From contig JAISAQ010000011.1 in the NCBI GenBank assembly GCA_031266775.1, positions 1 to 64,000 on the forward strand: a stretch of DNA of 64,000 nucleotides, in the 5' to 3' direction. The stretch comes from Treponema sp. (lineage in GTDB: Bacteria > Spirochaetota > Spirochaetia > Treponematales > Breznakiellaceae). The notes beneath the pieces are model-generated. The model was not told where the DNA came from. It saw nothing but the letters and a program-made list of their open reading frames with translations, and did not search any database. A program made the translations under genes and the position numbers. This document shows, piece after piece, positions 43,264-51,403 of the stretch (within the stretch, counting starts at the first letter, position 1; the number at the start of each line of letters is the position of its first letter).

Positions 43264-44343
43264 ATGGAAACAGCCGAAAAAACCTATAATATAGATGAAA
43301 AAGACTTGGCGCGTCTTGGCGCTGTTGTTTTTGAGGCATACGGTGTTCCCCGGGAAGACGCCGAGATACTTTCCCTTTCGCTGGCGGAAGCGGATATCAG
43401 GGGGATCAAGAGCCATGGCATGGTTCGGGTGCCTATCTATATTGATCAGTTTGTAAACGGAAAATTTTCAAAAGAAACTAAACTTACCGTTAAAAAAGAA
43501 ACGCCCGTATCCCTGGTTCTGGACGGCAATAATGGTCCCGGGGCTGTTGTCAGCGCCAGGGCTGTTATGATGACCAGAAAAAAAGCGGAACAGTCGGGTT
43601 TCGCTTTTGCCGCCGTACACGGGAGCAATCATTTTGGAACCGCTGGATACTGGTCCGAAATGCTGGCCGGGGATGACATGATAGGTTTCGCGTCAACCAA
43701 TAGCATCCCGATTGTGGCTGCCCCCGCGGGGACGGGACGCGGGATAGGCAGCAATCCCTTTTCGTATACCATACCGGCAAATAAATACGCGTCTGTATGC
43801 CTTGATGTCTCCGTGGGCGTAATGGCCCAGGGTAAAATTTACGAATACGCCCGCTTGGGAAAGCCACTCCCCGAAAACGCCTGGCTTGGGCCTGACGGCC
43901 AGGTTACCAGGGATCCCAAACAATGGGACCCGATGGATTACGTTATGATACCTTTCGGGATGCACAAGGGTTTTGGCTTGGGCGTGGTCATGGAAATGCT
44001 TACCAGCGGTCTGGCGGGCGCGGAATTTCACCGGCAGTACCAGGGTCTTAACGCCAAAATGACGGAAAACAGCCACTGTTTCTGGGCGATGAGGATTGAC
44101 GCTTTTACGGATGTGAAAAAATACCGGGACCAGGTGGACGCTTATATCGAATATCTTCACTCCCTGCCCGTAACGAATCCCGGTGACAAAGTATATTATC
44201 CGGGCGAAATTGAAGCCGTGCTTAAGGCAAAATACCTCCGGGAAGGCGTGCCGGTAGCCGCGAAAGTGGTGGAAGATATGCTGGGTTTGGCCGCCGGAGC
44301 CTCAGCGGATGTCTCGTTTATAAAGTCTAAATACCATATTTAA
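43264..44343 (+). CDS. Ldh2-family malate/lactate/ureidoglycolate-type dehydrogenase
   Basis: Started at the ATG at 43264 behind AGGTGG, giving 359 residues. Family features are SHGMVRVPIY with the catalytic histidine, DGNNGPGAVVSARAV, HGSNHFGTAGYW, and NPFSYTIPA. This fold is distinct from Rossmann dehydrogenases; members oxidise 2-hydroxy acids such as malate, lactate, ureidoglycolate, 2,3-diketogulonate or sulfolactate with NAD(P). It is the first gene of a five-gene plus-strand operon with SDR, M24-like, amidohydrolase and glycosidase-like genes. Substrate unknown. Confidence 0.9.
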   Translation: METAEKTYNIDEKDLARLGAVVFEAYGVPREDAEILSLSLAEADIRGIKSHGMVRVPIYIDQFVNGKFSKETKLTVKKETPVSLVLDGNNGPGAVVSARAVMMTRKKAEQSGFAFAAVHGSNHFGTAGYWSEMLAGDDMIGFASTNSIPIVAAPAGTGRGIGSNPFSYTIPANKYASVCLDVSVGVMAQGKIYEYARLGKPLPENAWLGPDGQVTRDPKQWDPMDYVMIPFGMHKGFGLGVVMEMLTSGLAGAEFHRQYQGLNAKMTENSHCFWAMRIDAFTDVKKYRDQVDAYIEYLHSLPVTNPGDKVYYPGEIEAVLKAKYLREGVPVAAKVVEDMLGLAAGASADVSFIKSKYHI

Positions 44344-44379
44344 GCGGAAAAGCGATCTGAATTTTCGGGGAGAAAGAAG

Positions 44380-45267
44380 ATGAACAGAAATTACCGGGAA
44401 ATGACGGAAAACACTATCTTTATCAGAAGCAGAAAGGCTTGGCCGGATCGATTTAAGGACAAGGTTGCTATCGTGACGGGAGGCAGCCAGGGAATCGGTA
44501 AAGCCATCGTCCAGGAGCTGTGCCGGGAAGGGGCAAAAGTCAGTTTTACCGGCAGGGGAGAAGCGGAGGGCAAAAAAACCGCCGGGGAACTGCTGGACGC
44601 CGGTTTCGATGCGCTTTACATCCAGGCGGATATGATAAAGGAAGACGACTGCAAGAGGGTGGTGGAGAACACGGCCGCCAAATGGGGCAAAGTCAACCAT
44701 CTGGTAAACAATGCGTATCGCTTTATTGACAAAGGCGCCTCCGCCGGGGAAGAGGACTGGTACAACATTTTGTTTACCGGTCCGGTGGCTTACGCCCGGA
44801 TGATGAAATACTGTGAGCCGTACATGAAAAAGGAAGGCGGCGGATCTATTGTCAACATTTCGAGCATCGCAGCTCATGTGGCCTTCCCCAACCGCTGGAC
44901 CTATAACGCGTCCAAAGGCGCGGTCACTATGCTCACCATGTGCGCGGCCATAGACTTCGCGGCCGAAAATATCCGGGTAAACACGGTGACGCCCGGCACG
45001 GTGTGGACCCGCGAAACCCTGCGCGGGGTGTGGGACCTTGACGCCGGCGAAAAGGAATGGTATTTCCACGAACTCAACAGGCGGCAGATGATGCAGCGAT
45101 GCGGCGAACCGGTGGAAATCGCCGGCGCCGTTCTTTACATGCTGTCTGACGATGCGTCCTATACGACAGGCCACGAACTGGTGGCTGACGGTGGATATAT
45201 CAATATGGGCCAGCAGGGCGTCAAGGAAACGGCGCTGATACAGGACGCGGAGAGTGGAAAAAAATGA
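44380..45267 (+). CDS. short-chain dehydrogenase/reductase
   Basis: A 295-residue SDR with the nucleotide-binding motif TGGSQGIGKA, the NNAY segment, catalytic serine in NISSIAA, and YNASK supplying Tyr and Lys. The C-terminus carries SDDASYTTGHELVADGGY, the standard SDR ending. A GGGGAG precedes the ATG. The stop overlaps the next ATG by 4 bp, so the genes are translationally coupled. It presumably catalyses an alcohol/ketone step in the same pathway as the Ldh2-type enzyme. Confidence 0.92.
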   Translation: MNRNYREMTENTIFIRSRKAWPDRFKDKVAIVTGGSQGIGKAIVQELCREGAKVSFTGRGEAEGKKTAGELLDAGFDALYIQADMIKEDDCKRVVENTAAKWGKVNHLVNNAYRFIDKGASAGEEDWYNILFTGPVAYARMMKYCEPYMKKEGGGSIVNISSIAAHVAFPNRWTYNASKGAVTMLTMCAAIDFAAENIRVNTVTPGTVWTRETLRGVWDLDAGEKEWYFHELNRRQMMQRCGEPVEIAGAVLYMLSDDASYTTGHELVADGGYINMGQQGVKETALIQDAESGKK

Positions 45268-46358
45268 AAAACCCGGAATTGGAAGAAAAGCTCTCACGAG
45301 TAAGAGCTTTTATGGAAAAAGAAAAATACGATGCCGTTTTGTTCCGCAGAAACGACTCCTTCTCGTGGCTGACCTGCGGCGGGTGCGCGTTTGTCGATAA
45401 AGGGGCCGAACTGGCCAATGCCAGTCTCCTGGTGACTCTGGCAAAGGTTACGGCACTCTACAATTCGAGCGAAAAATTCAGAATACCCGAAGAAGAGCTG
45501 GCGGATCTGCCTTTTGAGATGGAGGATTATACCTGGAACCAGGACCCCGGCGTTTCCATGGGGAAGTATCTTGACGGGAAAAGAACCGCTTCCGATACCG
45601 CCGGCTTTGGCGCCGAGTACCGCGGGGAAGATCTCTCCAGGCTGTTCTATGTTCTTACTCCTGAAGAAATGGAACGTTACCGGAAAATAGGCGTCCAAAG
45701 TACCGTGTTGCTTGAAGACGCGGCGAGACAGGTACGGCCGGGGCAGACCGAGTACCAGATAGCCGGGCGCACAACTGCCGCGCTGATGGCCGCGGGATTC
45801 CAGGTCCCGGTGTGCCTTGTGGCGTCGGATGAACGGCTCCTGCGTTACCGCCATCCTGTTCCGGCGGCCAGGACCGTCGAACGCATGGTGATGGTCGCGG
45901 TAACGGTCCGTAAATACGGCCTCAATGTTTCGATAAGCAGAATAGTAAGCTTTGGCCCCCTGGACGAACTGACCAGGAGTAAACAGAATGCCGTGGCGTT
46001 CATCGATGCCCACCTTATTTCCGCAACGATACCGGGCGCGGTGACCGGCGAAATAGTAAGATCCGCCGGGAAGCTCTACAAAGACGCCGGATTTGGCGGC
46101 GACTACGAGTTGCACCACCAGGGCGGCGCCATGGGTTATGCCGTCAGGTATTATTGTGCCCCGGAAAGTCAAAAGGACAAGGTGGAGGATCGCATGGCTT
46201 TTTCGTGGAATCCGACCATTGCGGGCGTAAAAAGCGAAGATACCCTGATTGTGACGGACGGGAAGCCGGCGGTCATTTCGAAAGGCGGAAGCTGGCCGCA
46301 GATTCCGGTACATATTGGAAATAAAACCGTCGAAAGACCTGACATTCTTGTTTTTTAG
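45264..46358 (+). CDS. M24-fold (creatinase/aminopeptidase P-like) protein lacking most metal ligands
   Basis: A 364-residue protein with an N-terminal creatinase-type domain and a C-terminal pita-bread domain. The first metal-ligand strand, normally a DxG...GYxxDxTR pattern, reads VMVAVTVRKYGLNVSISRIV, so both aspartates are lost. The first glutamate (usually IEPG) is asparagine in SWNPTIAG, while KSEDT keeps the last one. Three of five ligands are therefore missing, resembling metal-free creatinase more than aminopeptidase P. It may hydrolyse a C-N bond in a small molecule rather than a peptide (inference). It overlaps the SDR gene by 4 bp. Confidence 0.75.
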   Translation: MKNPELEEKLSRVRAFMEKEKYDAVLFRRNDSFSWLTCGGCAFVDKGAELANASLLVTLAKVTALYNSSEKFRIPEEELADLPFEMEDYTWNQDPGVSMGKYLDGKRTASDTAGFGAEYRGEDLSRLFYVLTPEEMERYRKIGVQSTVLLEDAARQVRPGQTEYQIAGRTTAALMAAGFQVPVCLVASDERLLRYRHPVPAARTVERMVMVAVTVRKYGLNVSISRIVSFGPLDELTRSKQNAVAFIDAHLISATIPGAVTGEIVRSAGKLYKDAGFGGDYELHHQGGAMGYAVRYYCAPESQKDKVEDRMAFSWNPTIAGVKSEDTLIVTDGKPAVISKGGSWPQIPVHIGNKTVERPDILVF

Positions 46359-46370
46359 CGGAGATAATTA

Positions 46371-47285
46371 ATGAAGATAATTGACGCCCATGTTCATCTG
46401 ATTGAATTTATGGCCGGGTTTAACAGACGGGGTGAAATGCGGCCTATCGGCGGAGGCAAGGCTAGATGGGCTTCCGGAGAAGTATGGAATCTCGTTCCGC
46501 CCGGATTGGGGGAATACGGCTTTACCGGCGAGAAGATGCTGGAAATAATGGATGCCCACGGTGTGGAAAAAGCGGTTCTTGTGCAGGGAAACGCTTCGGG
46601 GTATCAGAACGAATACTCTTACGAGATGATGAAAAAGTATCCCGGAAGATTCACCGCGGCGTGTACTTTCGATCCGTTCATGCTTGACGCGGAAAAAATA
46701 AAAAACCGTTTTTTCTATGAGATGCGTTTTCCAATCGTAAAGTTCGAAGTCGGAACCGACTGCGGGCTTATGAGCTATCACCGGCCTTTTCCGCTTGACG
46801 GAGAACCGATGAGTCCCATTTATGACGAGATAGAGAAGAACGGGCAGGTACTGGTGATGGACGTGGGGCGCTTTACCGACGCCAGCCACCAGCATGGCGC
46901 CCTGGTGAATATCGCCAAAGGGCATCCGGCGATGAAGTTTGTCATCTGCCATATACTTCTGCCTTCGAAAGGCGACGATGCGGAACTGGAACGCCAGATG
47001 AAGGCCCTTGATTTTGACAATGTCTGGTTCGATCTCGCCGCGCTTCCCCTGCTGCTCCAGGGCGAGCCGAATCCTGACGCTCTTGTGCTTCACTTTATCG
47101 AAATCGCCAGAAAAATTGCCGGACCAAAGCGGCTTATGTGGGGAAGCGATGTGCCTTCGACCCTTCAGTATAACAGTTACGCCGATCTTATCAACATGAT
47201 TGTCAGGTCGGGCATCTTTACCGACAGCGAATTTGAGGATGTGTTTTACAACAACGCCGCGCTGGTATATCCGTTTGGAAAATAA
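46371..47285 (+). CDS. amidohydrolase-2-family TIM-barrel hydrolase
   Basis: A 304-residue member of the amidohydrolase_2 group. The first strand gives DAHVHL with two metal-binding histidines, then a mid-chain CHILLPS histidine and the late WGSDVPS aspartate. Members are hydrolases of lactones or amides, or metal-dependent decarboxylases, and all use one metal ion. It begins 12 bp after the M24-like gene and precedes the glycosidase-like gene. It is a candidate ring-opening or decarboxylating step in the unknown cassette pathway. Confidence 0.85.
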   Translation: MKIIDAHVHLIEFMAGFNRRGEMRPIGGGKARWASGEVWNLVPPGLGEYGFTGEKMLEIMDAHGVEKAVLVQGNASGYQNEYSYEMMKKYPGRFTAACTFDPFMLDAEKIKNRFFYEMRFPIVKFEVGTDCGLMSYHRPFPLDGEPMSPIYDEIEKNGQVLVMDVGRFTDASHQHGALVNIAKGHPAMKFVICHILLPSKGDDAELERQMKALDFDNVWFDLAALPLLLQGEPNPDALVLHFIEIARKIAGPKRLMWGSDVPSTLQYNSYADLINMIVRSGIFTDSEFEDVFYNNAALVYPFGK

Positions 47286-47327
47286 ACGCAGACGATGATA
47301 AAAAGGAACCAGAGGAGGATGCAATTA

Positions 47328-49391
47328 ATGAAAAATAAACAGCCCATAACCCGTGTCTTTTTTGACACCCAGTTTCCGGAATGGAACGACAAAAAAGTCG
47401 CTTCTCGTTTTAATCCTGATGAAGTTGCCGGGATTTTCGCCGAGTCAGGCGTCGAATCGGCGGTGGTTTTCGCCAAATGTCAGTACGGCAATTTTTATTA
47501 TGATACCAAAAGGGGCCATAAACACGCGGGGCTCGGAAACCTCGATCTGCTGCGGTCGATGACGGAAAAGTTCCACCGTCATTCGATAGAAGTACTGGCC
47601 TATTATTCCACAGCCTGGGACGAGTTGCAGGGGACGCTCCATCCGGACTGGCTCACCGAGGATTTTTCCGGCAAAAGGACCCGCGGGGCGTTCCGCTGGA
47701 AAACCCTCTGTATCAATTCGCCGTACCGGGCGCTGGTTAAGGAGGACCTTTGCGAGATTGCGGCGGAAACTGATGTCGATGGTTTCTGGATAGACATGAC
47801 CATCATCGGGAAGGATCGTTGTTATTGCCCGTATTGCGACAAGAAATTCAGGGCGCTCTACGGAAAAGGCATTCGGGAAGCCCGGGGCGCCGGCATGGAT
47901 ATAGAACTGGCAGAATTCCGTTACAATTACATCGAAGAATTCTATGATGAGATTTATAAGGAACTGAGGCGTATCAAACCGTCCCTTAATATCACCAATA
48001 ATTACTGGGGCTATCCGTATCAGTCCAGAAACATGGGGAGCCGGGCCGTGGGGGCGCTTAAACAGGCGGATTTTATCACCGGCGAGGCGTATGTGGATTG
48101 GACCGGTCTTGAGGCGCCGTCGTTCTTTTCGCGATTTCTCTCCGGCGCGGCCGGAGGCCGGCCCTTTGAAGCCCTGGTAGGGCGATTCATCAATACCTGG
48201 GACTTTACCAGGAAAACTCCCGATCAGATGTTCTTTGAGGCGATGACTATTTTCTCCCTCGGAGGAACGGTTACCATCGATGATGAACCGTTTTATGACG
48301 GAACGATAGACCTTACGGTGTACCGGACCCTGATAGGCCCCGCGTTCCGGGCGATCAAAAAACTGTCCCATACAATCCGCGGGGAAAGCCTTAAATTCGC
48401 CGCCATTTTCCATTCCCAGGCGACAAAAGATCTTATTCCCGAAGACGCGCCATCTCCTTTCATCAGAAACATATCAGGCGCGTATAAACTGCTCCAGGAA
48501 CGGCACATCCCTGTGAATTTTGTTTTTGATGAGAGCCTTACGGAAGAAGAAATCAGACGCTACAGGGTCATTTTGCTTCCGGGCGCCGCGGCCCTCGGTG
48601 AAAAAACGCGGAAAATACTGGAAGACTATGTGCGAAACGGCGGCGTTGTTACGGGATTCGGGCGGAACGCCTTTTTTGAAAACCTGTTCTCAGGCAGCGT
48701 CGTATACAAAGGTCTTTCGGAATACAGCCTTTCGTATATTCCCCTGGAAGGCGAAAAAACTCTCGTCAGGGGCGCCTACTGCCGTTATGTGCAATCAGGC
48801 GCTGGATGCTCCGGCTGGGAAACTGGCGCGCCCGTCATCGACCCTATTGCCGAAACAAGCGTCGAGGTCTTTTTTCACAACAACCTTCCGTCTCCGTATC
48901 TGGAAAGCAGCGTACCCTCATATTACATCGTTCCCCTGGGCAAAGGATGGGTCATCCAGTACAACCAGCCGATATCGGAGAGTTACGCGAAACAGCGCGG
49001 CTTTGCCGTCAGGGACGCCGTCATCGCGCAGATCCTGCGCCGCACGGGAAAGCCGGATTTCTGGATTGACGCCCCGGCCAGGGTGGATACGGTCGCGTAT
49101 CACGATAAGGAGGCGCGCCGTTTTTACATACACCTGTCCGCCTTCGCCGCCGAGGCAAGTCTTGCGTGCGGCCTGTTTGACACCACGAATGGTAATTTTG
49201 AACGGCCTTACGCGATGATGGAAAACCGGGACCCGGTGAAGGAAATAACCGTCCACCTGGCGGCAGAAAAAGAAATAAAATCCGTCATTTCACTTTACGA
49301 AAAGAATGAACCGCGCTGGGAACAAACGGCGGAAACGCTCGTCATCCGTACACCCTTGGAACTATGGGACGTCATTGAGGCAGAATATTAA
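47328..49391 (+). CDS. glycosidase-like protein with trimerisation-type domain
   Basis: The ATG at 47328 has AGAGGAGG at proper spacing and is preferred to the track start at 47295; the product has 687 residues and no signal peptide. The N-terminal half is a TIM barrel like hypothetical glycosyl hydrolase 6 or GH29/GH42-related proteins (VLAYYSTAWDEL, DVDGFWIDMTIIG, CPYCDKKF). A domain near residues 370-460 resembles the beta-galactosidase trimerisation fold (RRYRVILLPGAAALGEKTRKILEDYVRNGG). Activity is unproven; the two cysteines in YCPYCDKKF are typical of this uncharacterised group. It is the last gene of the operon and converges on the kinase gene 35 bp away. Confidence 0.75.
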   Translation: MKNKQPITRVFFDTQFPEWNDKKVASRFNPDEVAGIFAESGVESAVVFAKCQYGNFYYDTKRGHKHAGLGNLDLLRSMTEKFHRHSIEVLAYYSTAWDELQGTLHPDWLTEDFSGKRTRGAFRWKTLCINSPYRALVKEDLCEIAAETDVDGFWIDMTIIGKDRCYCPYCDKKFRALYGKGIREARGAGMDIELAEFRYNYIEEFYDEIYKELRRIKPSLNITNNYWGYPYQSRNMGSRAVGALKQADFITGEAYVDWTGLEAPSFFSRFLSGAAGGRPFEALVGRFINTWDFTRKTPDQMFFEAMTIFSLGGTVTIDDEPFYDGTIDLTVYRTLIGPAFRAIKKLSHTIRGESLKFAAIFHSQATKDLIPEDAPSPFIRNISGAYKLLQERHIPVNFVFDESLTEEEIRRYRVILLPGAAALGEKTRKILEDYVRNGGVVTGFGRNAFFENLFSGSVVYKGLSEYSLSYIPLEGEKTLVRGAYCRYVQSGAGCSGWETGAPVIDPIAETSVEVFFHNNLPSPYLESSVPSYYIVPLGKGWVIQYNQPISESYAKQRGFAVRDAVIAQILRRTGKPDFWIDAPARVDTVAYHDKEARRFYIHLSAFAAEASLACGLFDTTNGNFERPYAMMENRDPVKEITVHLAAEKEIKSVISLYEKNEPRWEQTAETLVIRTPLELWDVIEAEY

Positions 49392-49426
49392 GAATTTAAT
49401 TTGTTCAATATATGTATCGGAGCATT

Positions 49427-51241
49427 TCAAGATACTTTGTCCCCATGTATCTCCCCTCCAAACCGGACTATGGCGCCGCGGTACAAGGATTTTGCCGAAA
49501 AATGGATATTGTTGTTGTAAAGGAGGCGCAGCCTGGCAAGCGAATTCAAAAGGCCGAGGCCTCCCGGATGCAGCCCGCCTATTCCCCTGAGGGCATCCTC
49601 AAAAAGGGATTCGCTTTGGGCGATTATTTCTTCTACCCGCGAGGCGTCGATTCCAGTCCCGTTATCGATAACCTCGGCCGTCCATTTTTCCCCTTCGGCA
49701 AAAATATTGATGCTCACCTGCCAGGGAAACGGCGCGTTGACAAAGGCGTGCCTGAAGCAGTTTTCCACGACGGTCTGCAGCATAAGCCGGGGAATGGGGA
49801 AGTCGCCGCAGATTTCGTCCATGTGAACGGAAAAAATAAATTCATCGGAATAGCGTATCCTCATAAGATTGAGGTAATTGCAGGTATACTCAAGTTCCCC
49901 GCGTATGGTGCTGCTGTCGCGGTCAAATTTCATGACATAGCGCAGCATGTTTGAAAGCAATTCGCATATATCGGCAATCTGGGGAACGCCGTTTTCATAG
50001 GCAATCGCGTTGATAGTGCTGATGCAGTTATACATAAAATGCGGGGAAATCTGGGACTGCAGCGCCAGATAATAGGCTTCCCGTTCGTTCAGCTTTGATT
50101 GCAGCGTCTGATTCATCGCTTCGCGCACCCGCGCAATCATTTCGTTGTAAAACTGCTGAAGCTGCCGTATATCCCCGGTGGAAGAATGAAAATCGACGTT
50201 CATTTCCAGATTGTCGCGGGTAACATTCCGCATGGCCCCGATGATCTCTTCCAGGGGCCTTGTAAGGTAACGGCTGACAAGGAGGTTAAGGCTCACGGCG
50301 ACTATCATGAGAAACAAAACGGCAATCAGCATGATCCCAAGGTACACCATGAAAAAGCCCGAACCGTACTTCTGCATGACAAGAACGCCGTAGTCAAGGC
50401 CTTCTATATGCTTCAAACTTGCCAGATAGCCCCTCCCCGCGGCCCCCCTGTGAAAACCGTTTTTGAAGCCGTTCCGGTATGCGCCAAGGATGAATTCCGC
50501 GTCGGAAGTAAAGGGATCTTTTACCGCCGGATAATTGATGATCGATTTTTCCCCGTCAAAAAGAAAAACGCGGATTGTTTCATCGGAACTAACGCAGATG
50601 CTTTCTATTTCGGATCTCTTTTTCAAAACCTGAAGTATTCCCATGTCCCTTCCGGTAGGGGGATCGTACAGCCTCCGCGACAGTGAAAAATACTCGGAAG
50701 CGGCGCCGGACCCTGTTACCCAGTACGAACGGTGGGGGCCCAGAAGCAGGGGGGAAGGCGGATTCAGGGCGAGCCTTCTTTTTACGCCGGCCATTACCCC
50801 CTGTTCGGCGTCGCTGCGTATTGTCCCCCAGTCGGTGCTGCTTTGGGCGGTTGTTATAAAGGCCCTGTCGCTGTAAATGTTGACGACAGTATTGGAAATA
50901 TCAAGCCCCAGTATGACAAGCAGATTCTGAAAAACAACGCTGAGTTTGTCCCTGTTCTGATCAAAATAATTCCGGCCGCCCCCGTAACCGGCAATGCTTT
51001 CGCCGATGATGTCCATGATGCCCTGGCTGAAGAAAATCCTCGTGCCGATGCGGTCCATCTGCCGGAATTTCTCCCTTATCTGGCTGGCGACATTTTCCGA
51101 GTAGGCGTCAAGGCCCGCCTCCGCCCCGGCGCTGACGCTGCCTGAAACATACACGCCTATCATGATAAAGGCAATGGTGATGATAAAAATAAAAAGGAGC
51201 GAATACACAAGAAAAATGCGTCTGTGAAGACTTGAGGGCAT
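49427..51241 (-). CDS. YesM-like sensor histidine kinase (separated from its regulator)
   Basis: Taken from the ATG at 51241 (604 residues); the track start is 12 codons earlier and no strong ribosome-binding site is visible. It has two transmembrane helices (near residues 10-32 and 280-303), a large extracytoplasmic sensor between them, a HAMP domain, the phosphorylated histidine in QISPHFMYNCISTI and a C-terminal HATPase (LMLQTVVENCFRHAF, GGLGLLNSLARL). The last 15 codons lie in the 49-bp repeat also found at the start of the regulator gene at 38118-39644. It is divergent from the SBP gene at 51404 and probably controls that importer. Confidence 0.9.
   Translation of the reverse strand: MPSSLHRRIFLVYSLLFIFIITIAFIMIGVYVSGSVSAGAEAGLDAYSENVASQIREKFRQMDRIGTRIFFSQGIMDIIGESIAGYGGGRNYFDQNRDKLSVVFQNLLVILGLDISNTVVNIYSDRAFITTAQSSTDWGTIRSDAEQGVMAGVKRRLALNPPSPLLLGPHRSYWVTGSGAASEYFSLSRRLYDPPTGRDMGILQVLKKRSEIESICVSSDETIRVFLFDGEKSIINYPAVKDPFTSDAEFILGAYRNGFKNGFHRGAAGRGYLASLKHIEGLDYGVLVMQKYGSGFFMVYLGIMLIAVLFLMIVAVSLNLLVSRYLTRPLEEIIGAMRNVTRDNLEMNVDFHSSTGDIRQLQQFYNEMIARVREAMNQTLQSKLNEREAYYLALQSQISPHFMYNCISTINAIAYENGVPQIADICELLSNMLRYVMKFDRDSSTIRGELEYTCNYLNLMRIRYSDEFIFSVHMDEICGDFPIPRLMLQTVVENCFRHAFVNAPFPWQVSINIFAEGEKWTAEVIDNGTGIDASRVEEIIAQSESLFEDALRGIGGLHPGGLGLLNSLARLRLLYNNNIHFSAKSLYRGAIVRFGGEIHGDKVS
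49440..49488. repeat. 49-bp direct repeat, right copy
   Basis: Identical to 39638-39686. Here it is the 3' end of the intact kinase gene. Homology to the regulator locus stops exactly at 49440, after which the kinase terminates within four codons. Confidence 0.9.
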
Positions 51242-51371
51242 ACAGAAAATGATACACCCCGGAAAGGGCTTTGTCAAAATAAATCATTGGAACCGGTTTT
51301 GCCCGCTTCGAGTTTAAAATTTTACCAGAGAAATTTTAATTTTTTCACTTTTCCGCACGGGGAAGCTCCCG

Positions 51372-51377
51372 TATAAT
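51372..51377 (+). promoter_or_regulatory. -10 element for the rhamnoside-type importer operon
   Basis: A consensus TATAAT lies 27 bp before the SBP ATG. No good -35 sequence is found at 16-18 bp spacing, which suits an activator-dependent promoter under the neighbouring AraC-type system. Confidence 0.5.
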
Positions 51378-51403
51378 GAGGTATCTTTTACGGAGGAATA
51401 TTT

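Noticed and set aside
44302-47324. Long minus-strand ORFs (331, 339 and 318 residues) opposite the catabolic operon
   Set aside because: The plus-strand genes carry SDR, M24 and amidohydrolase motifs and ribosome-binding sites; the opposite frames do not.
49440-49488. Transposon target-site duplication as explanation of the 49-bp repeats
   Set aside because: Target duplications are usually only a few bp and no terminal inverted repeats or transposase are found at the boundaries; kinase-derived homology fits better.
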